A stretch of 55,252 bases of DNA from positions 1-55,252 of the forward strand of contig JABANN010000186.1 in assembly GCA_013115125.1 (NCBI GenBank), written 5' to 3'. Position 1 is the stretch's first letter; every line of letters begins with the position of its first letter. Shown here piece after piece: positions 55,182 to 55,252 of the stretch. The translations under genes and the position numbers were made by a program. Below the pieces are notes generated by a model that saw nothing but the letters and a program-made list of their open reading frames with translations, was not told the DNA's origin and did not search any database. Origin of the DNA: Perkinsus olseni (taxonomy: Eukaryota > Perkinsozoa > Perkinsida).

Positions 55182-55252
<71 letters not shown>
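55182..55252. other. Homopolymer G run at the contig end
   Basis: Seventy-one consecutive G follow GACTTGC. Nothing like it occurs elsewhere in the window. A terminal poly-G is a known signature of two-colour sequencing dark cycles, so it is more likely an assembly artefact than genome sequence. Confidence 0.85.

Noticed and set aside
1-55252. Dinoflagellate/Perkinsus spliced-leader relic, CRISPR array or bacterial operon
   Set aside because: I looked for the spliced-leader core (CCATCTTGGCTCAAG and the CCATTTTGG form), regular spacer repeats and Shine-Dalgarno-led gene strings and saw none.

Overview
The window is nuclear DNA of a protist with intron-rich genes. The best guess is an alveolate close to Perkinsus. 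The grounds are many GT-AG introns of 38-55 nt mixed with longer repeat-filled ones, roughly balanced base composition, many single-pass membrane and secreted proteins, and a TSP1-bearing type I surface protein of the kind alveolates use for adhesion. The taxon is inferred from style; I could not search a database. Gene models below were built by hand: each junction was kept only if donor, acceptor and codon phase agreed and, where a family was recognised, if the joined protein matched the family.

Layout. 1-9063 carries mostly plus-strand genes: a small secreted protein, a formyltransferase (6 exons), two single-pass coiled-coil membrane proteins and a ceramide-synthase/TLC protein (9 exons). 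10009-18611 is mostly minus-strand: a coiled-coil low-complexity protein, a p24/TMED cargo receptor with a tRNA-Lys(TTT) gene on the opposite strand inside one of its introns, an aldo-keto reductase and several small membrane or secreted proteins. 19979-31179 holds three neighbouring minus-strand membrane-protein genes. The largest (12 exons, about 1585 residues) is a signal peptide, about 11 repeats of an undescribed cysteine module (AG-x-F-x-x-C-W-C), TSP1-type segments, one transmembrane helix and a cytoplasmic tail. 31180-36340 is gene-poor and holds a reverse-transcriptase fossil. 36343-41260 holds an F-box/JmjC protein and a NAP1/SET histone chaperone. 41816-49335 holds a multi-exon gene of unknown function with a partial tandem copy, then a two-RRM protein. 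51573-55252 has a pepsin-like protease with an altered second active site, a 881-bp PIF/Harbinger-type non-autonomous transposon with perfect ends, and a contig-end G run that looks artificial.

The most notable structure lies in the non-coding fabric. A GC-rich word (AATTTCGTGGCGCGCG) recurs about 14 times, mostly inside short introns and often just before the 3' splice site. A second word (AGCGGAGCGAAGCG) and tRNA T-arm-like words are scattered through introns and exons, the last in different reading frames of one gene. There are also several nearly perfect hairpins with arms of 22-30 bp.

The recognised genes cover the secretory pathway (p24, ceramide synthase), chromatin (JmjC, NAP1), RNA binding, and one-carbon and carbonyl metabolism. 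They look like ordinary neighbours, not an operon.
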